Assembly (NCBI RefSeq): GCF_000013405.1
Contig: NC_007759.1
Span: forward strand, 807,001-871,000
Length of the DNA stretch: 64,000 nt
Direction of reading: 5' to 3'
DNA from: Syntrophus aciditrophicus SB
GTDB lineage: Bacteria > Desulfobacterota > Syntrophia > Syntrophales > Syntrophaceae
Shown: positions 61,501 to 64,000 of the stretch, piece by piece
Position numbering within the stretch: the stretch's first letter is position 1
Layout of the letters: each line of letters opens with the position of its first letter
Made by a program: the position numbers and the translations under genes
The notes under the pieces: generated by a model
What the model was told of the DNA's origin: nothing
Seen by the model: the letters and a program-made list of their open reading frames with translations, nothing else
The model's database searches: none

Positions 61501-62777
61501 GGGGCTGGCAGAGGTCCATTACCGATCCCGAAATCTGGAAGAAAGTCTGGGATATTCCCGATGCGATGCTGTGGCGCACCAGGTATGAGCTCAAGCAGAG
61601 AATGATCAATTATCTGCGGGATCATATCTCCAAACACTGGTCACGTTATGGCTATTCCAAGACCTGGCGCGAGGAGATTTACTCCAAAATGAATCCCACC
61701 GCGCTGATGATCGGCTTTGCTCGGCGTTTCGCCCCTTATAAGAGAGCCGACCTGATCCTGTCCGATCTGGATCGGCTGGATAAAATTCTGAACCATCCGA
61801 CCCGGCCTGTTCACCTGGTTTTTGCCGGCAAGGCCCATCCCAATGACGAAATGGGGAAAAGCCTGATTAAAAAAGTGGTTTCCGTCTGTAATCAGGAACC
61901 TTTCCGTGGAAAAATTTTCTTCCTGGAGGACTATGACATCCGGGTTGCACGTCACCTGGTTCAGGGAGTGGATGTCTGGTTGAATACGCCCCGGAGGCCT
62001 TATGAGGCCAGTGGAACCAGTGGGGAAAAGGTGGTTTTCAACGGCGTTTTGAATCTCAGTATTTCCGACGGCTGGTGGGCGGAAGGGTATGACGGCACCA
62101 ATGGCTGGACCATCGGGCCCCTCGTTCGGGGGCTCTCGGAAGAAGATTCCAGCGTGGACGAAGAAGACAGTCTTTCGCTTTTCTCCACACTCGAAAATTC
62201 CGTGATTCCTCTGTTCTATGATCGGGATACCTCGGGGATTCCCGACAAATGGATTACCATGATCAAAAGGTCGATTCATACGCTGGCTCCCCGGTTCAAC
62301 ACGGAACGGATGCTTCAGGAATATTACAATGATATGTACATTCCCACTGTTCGCCGCATTGGGGAACTGAGCGAAAAGAGCTACCGGTTGGCGAAAGAAA
62401 TTGCCGAGTGGAAAAGTACGATTCCCATGCGGTTTTCTTCTCTCCGCCTCCTGGATATCAGTGTTGAGGGGATTCAAGGGGATACCATCGTGGTTGATCA
62501 GCCCCTGGTGGTTACAGCCCGGATCGATCCGGGAAAACTGAAACCCGAAGAAATTTACGCTGAACTTTTCATCGGACGGGATGACGGCTATGGATTCCTC
62601 GAAAAGCCGGATTGTGTTCCCCTGAAAATGATCACCAATCTGCTCAACGGATCGCTCATCTTTACCGCGGAATACCGGGTCCGACGCAATGGGCCGCATT
62701 CTTACGGAATCCGCGTGTTGCCATACAATGAAAAGCTGGCTTCGAAACATGAGACAGGCCTGATCCTGTGGGGGTAG
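58521..62777 (+). CDS. Glycogen synthase (GT3-type) fused to alpha-glucan phosphorylase (GT35)
   Basis: A 1,418-residue fusion. Residues 1 to about 555 are a GT3-type glycogen synthase: SWEVCNKVGGIYTVITSKI at the N-terminus, FHEWMTGAGLL, PSYYEPWGYTPQESAAH. From about 565 it is a DUF3417-type alpha-glucan phosphorylase: LPQEIARLRELAYNLWWSWN, STEYGLHESLPIYSGGLGVL, and the PLP-binding GTSGEKVVFNGVL (K1170). Synthesis and phosphorolysis of the same polymer are thus in one chain. The frame is continuous with no sign of an error at the junction. AAGGAGAAAG precedes the ATG. Confidence 0.93.
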   Translation: MAENQNGYLFECSWEVCNKVGGIYTVITSKIREAMKAYGENYYLLGPDLKTNLDFEETDEECWFKVREGTAIKDIPCRFGRWKIPGEPKVILVNFGMKYNKDQLLYKLWEDYGVDSIAGGWDYTEPVMFSYACGEVIETIYNLMVRPHGGTAIAQFHEWMTGAGLLCLKKSVPEIGTVFTTHSTILGRTLAGSGVDIYASMDHISPLREANAHSITAKYSMETAAAREAGCFTTVSEITALEAKNFLGRYPDVITPNGLDIEQIPNLVQDRRPAMRSRMRLLKAASRFLKKDLPSDTKILAISGRYEFHNKGIDVFLDALGRLEKEMKGDQTLLVYLFVLGGHTDLIPALQSDYAKVETGNPPICTHRLHYEASDPILETSNRLGLKNLPQNRINIIFIPAYLNGHDGLINMSYYEALSGCDLGVFPSYYEPWGYTPQESAAHAVPTISTDQAGFGLWVQSTFKEHSGVIIMKRKGREIQTITNDLFDILKNFLSWTDADMQLRRESAWTIAVQANWGEFYKFYAAAYDRAAGIAREYAEKLALFDYRTAYRRTFAGAVTTQPHFRRFTAVAKLPQEIARLRELAYNLWWSWNSRALELFASLDPQLWTDMGNNPVRMLETVSAERLIEAKNNAIYISLYESVMKQFDDYMADKTLCRRLSVSPEIKWSSPVAYFSTEYGLHESLPIYSGGLGVLSGDHIKTASDLNIPLVGVGLLYRSGYFKQVIDKNGVQIAEYPECDFSNMPLQIVQDEKGDEVQISLELPGRTLYANIWELQIGRLSLYLLNSDVPGNTPQDRKITGRLYPADQRTRIEQELLLGAGGIRLLRKLGIKPSLYHINEGHSAFLVFSRIQLLMTEEGLSFDEASEVVRGSTIFTTHTPVEAGNERFDKDLIEYYFANFIKWSGISWSQFWDLGLKEAGDDKPFYMTVLGLKMTHLSNGVSEIHGQVARRMWRDVWKGFHELDIPIRQVTNGVHMASYIAPRMKELFDIYLGRGWQRSITDPEIWKKVWDIPDAMLWRTRYELKQRMINYLRDHISKHWSRYGYSKTWREEIYSKMNPTALMIGFARRFAPYKRADLILSDLDRLDKILNHPTRPVHLVFAGKAHPNDEMGKSLIKKVVSVCNQEPFRGKIFFLEDYDIRVARHLVQGVDVWLNTPRRPYEASGTSGEKVVFNGVLNLSISDGWWAEGYDGTNGWTIGPLVRGLSEEDSSVDEEDSLSLFSTLENSVIPLFYDRDTSGIPDKWITMIKRSIHTLAPRFNTERMLQEYYNDMYIPTVRRIGELSEKSYRLAKEIAEWKSTIPMRFSSLRLLDISVEGIQGDTIVVDQPLVVTARIDPGKLKPEEIYAELFIGRDDGYGFLEKPDCVPLKMITNLLNGSLIFTAEYRVRRNGPHSYGIRVLPYNEKLASKHETGLILWG

Positions 62778-62793
62778 GCCTGTTCCGAAAAAA

Positions 62794-62832
62794 GAACGGG
62801 GGAGATTGAAAACAGTTCAATCTCCCCCGTTC
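62794..62832 (-). terminator. Strong terminator between the fusion gene and the DUF2905 gene
   Basis: A perfect 17-bp stem (62794-62810 with 62816-62832) and 5-base loop. On the minus strand it is followed by TTTTTTCGG, so it ends transcription of the minus-strand DUF2905 gene. It also lies 17 bases after the stop of the plus-strand fusion gene and may serve both. Confidence 0.85.
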
Positions 62833-63006
62833 CCAGGGTGCCGATGACATTTTTGACAATGGATTGTTGAACGGCCTGTCTATGAAGTCGGCCCCTCAAT
62901 GCATGATCAACAGACCGCGGTTTCTCACCTTTTCACCGTTCTTTTATTCCTTATTAATGCAACAGGGTATTCTGACCGGTTCGACCGAAAAAATCGGTCT
63001 GACGGC

Positions 63007-63201
63007 TTACTTCTGGTTGATCAGCCAGAGAATCAGTGTCAGGATCAGGCTGATCAGCAGACTGGTTGCCAAGGGAAAGTAAAATGTGACGTTTTTCCCT
63101 TTGAAATAAAAATCTCCCGGCAACCTGCCGATCCAGGGGATTTTGCCCGTCAGCAGAAGAACAAACCCGATACCTGCCATGATCAGGCCCAAAAAAATCA
63201 A
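63007..63201 (-). CDS. DUF2905 small membrane protein, start codon unclear
   Basis: A two-helix membrane protein (LGLIMAGIGFVLLLTG and LATSLLISLILTLILWLIN) joined by IGRLPGDFYFKGKNVTFYFP, the DUF2905 signature. The only usual start in frame is a TTG at 63201 (64 residues), but the family sequence extends upstream (AIDFSNIGRILIFLG, to about 63234) where the codon is ATC. Either a rare ATC start or the TTG is used. Function unknown. Confidence 0.78.
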   Translation of the reverse strand: MIFLGLIMAGIGFVLLLTGKIPWIGRLPGDFYFKGKNVTFYFPLATSLLISLILTLILWLINQK

Positions 63202-63248
63202 AATGCGACCAATATTGGAGAAATCGATAGCCCTGTACCATCCCTTCG

Positions 63249-64000
63249 TTAAGCCAGAGGCATGCCGCCGTTGAGCCGTTCGTAGATCTTTATGTATTCA
63301 TCTATCATCCGGTCGAGTTTGTAGGTGGCGCGCGTCTCTTTCATGATCCGCTTGATCTGAGAAGCCCTGACTTCTGCCGGTCTGCGATGGAATTCCACGC
63401 ATTTATGCAGGCCGTACCAGAGACCTCCCACATCATAATCGTGGAAAAGAAAGCCGTTTCCGGAATCTTCGGGGGCTCCGTCGATTTTCAGCTTCAGTTC
63501 CCGGATCTTATCATGGTATCCGCCTGTGTCGCGGTTGGTTGCTGTCGCGCCGAAGAGGTTTCCCAATTGATCGATCTGTCCGCAGGGCTCATAGAGTGAT
63601 GCTCCGAAAACATCGCTGGCTGAGGCAAAACCCAGCATGGAAAGTTCCTCGTTGAAGCGGTGATAGCAGATTTTCCCCTGCGACGCGCAGGCGATCCGGC
63701 CCATGATCTCTTCGTGAGTCCTGTCGCCGCCAACACCGTCGCCGATCACCGCGATCTGGACATCGCCATGTTCAATGACGAATTTCAAGGCAATCTCTTC
63801 AATCAATTCAACCCCTTTCTGGCAGGGATCGAGCCGGGACGGCCAGTAAAGAAGAATGGCCTCGGGATCGACGTTAAGGCCGGTGCGCCGCTGAAATTCC
63901 ACGAGATTATCCTTCTTTGCCTGGAGGACATCGTCATCCGCCCCGAAATTGCGGTGCAGAAAGCTGCACGATTCAGGATACATGTTCAAGGAAGGACAGT
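63249..64000 (-). CDS. Glycogen/starch synthase (GT5-like), 5' end beyond window
   Basis: The frame is open from 64000 (no start is needed at 63989) to the stop at 63249, about 250 C-terminal residues. ILLYWPSRLDPCQKGVELIEE is the start of the GT-B C-terminal domain. GFASASDVFGASLYEPCGQIDQ is the nucleotide-sugar-binding region; the usual E-x7-E motif is seen as EPCGQIDQ, in which the second E is replaced by Q. With the convergent GT3/GT35 fusion it makes a second synthase in the locus. Confidence 0.82.
   Translation of the reverse strand, partial: CPSLNMYPESCSFLHRNFGADDDVLQAKKDNLVEFQRRTGLNVDPEAILLYWPSRLDPCQKGVELIEEIALKFVIEHGDVQIAVIGDGVGGDRTHEEIMGRIACASQGKICYHRFNEELSMLGFASASDVFGASLYEPCGQIDQLGNLFGATATNRDTGGYHDKIRELKLKIDGAPEDSGNGFLFHDYDVGGLWYGLHKCVEFHRRPAEVRASQIKRIMKETRATYKLDRMIDEYIKIYERLNGGMPLA

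Noticed and set aside
61641-62750. 369-codon minus-strand frame
   Set aside because: Opposite the glycogen phosphorylase half, whose catalytic motifs are clear.

Overview
The window looks like a chromosomal segment of an anaerobic, syntrophic deltaproteobacterium, most likely Syntrophus or a close relative. The main reason is a convergent pair of near-identical benzoate-CoA ligases (9.3-12.9 kb) beside a PAS-type sigma-54 activator. An ADP-forming-type acyl-CoA synthetase, several Fe-S flavoproteins, a QueG-like ferredoxin protein and a ferredoxin-nitroreductase also fit a strict anaerobe. The assignment is by recognition of gene content only.

Layout. 0-9 kb: endonuclease V (cut by the window edge), acyl-CoA synthetase, ribF, tRNA-Leu(CAG), a three-gene operon of tiny proteins, decayed yjbQ and isochorismatase genes, a zinc-ribbon membrane protein, a Nudix hydrolase and a flavodoxin-like protein. 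9-15 kb: the benzoate-CoA ligase pair with stem-loop terminators, a sigma-54-type promoter, palindromic operators, upstream inverted repeats and the sigma-54 activator. 15-17 kb: a cysteine-dioxygenase-like cupin with a QueG-like Fe-S protein. 17-22 kb: a probable peptidoglycan-recycling operon (SpoIID-type protein, AmpG-like permease, MurU-like nucleotidyltransferase, AmgK-like kinase).

22-34 kb is a defence island: an unrecognised 244-residue protein, a Gabija pair (GajA OLD-type nuclease and GajB UvrD-type helicase), a 31-bp-TIR MITE-like element, a 1,601-residue SF1 helicase fused to a PD-(D/E)XK-type nuclease, a wrecked HigA-type antitoxin and an AAA_14/DUF4143 ATPase. 34-36 kb holds small orphan genes, including a lipoprotein and a winged-helix protein. 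36-41 kb: THUMP protein, FAD-dependent dehydrogenase, ferredoxin-nitroreductase, an O6-alkylguanine methyltransferase fused to a SAM methyltransferase, an iron-sulfur flavoprotein and a small lipoprotein.

41-48 kb: pyrG, translationally coupled to a giant GlmS-like amidotransferase/SIS protein, then a Fis-like regulator, a membrane protein and moaC. 49-53 kb: yifB/comM, an ilvE-type aminotransferase broken by two compensating indels, a phased DnaA-box cluster and lolA. 54-64 kb: a glycogen/alpha-glucan locus with a PAS histidine kinase, a GT4 synthase-like enzyme, a GH57 protein with an altered catalytic motif, a glycogen synthase-phosphorylase fusion and, on the other strand, a second glycogen synthase that runs off the window.

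A family of short inverted-repeat-bounded intergenic elements recurs at about 17.0, 40.2, 47.7 and 53.1 kb. No CRISPR array, rRNA operon or intact transposase was seen.
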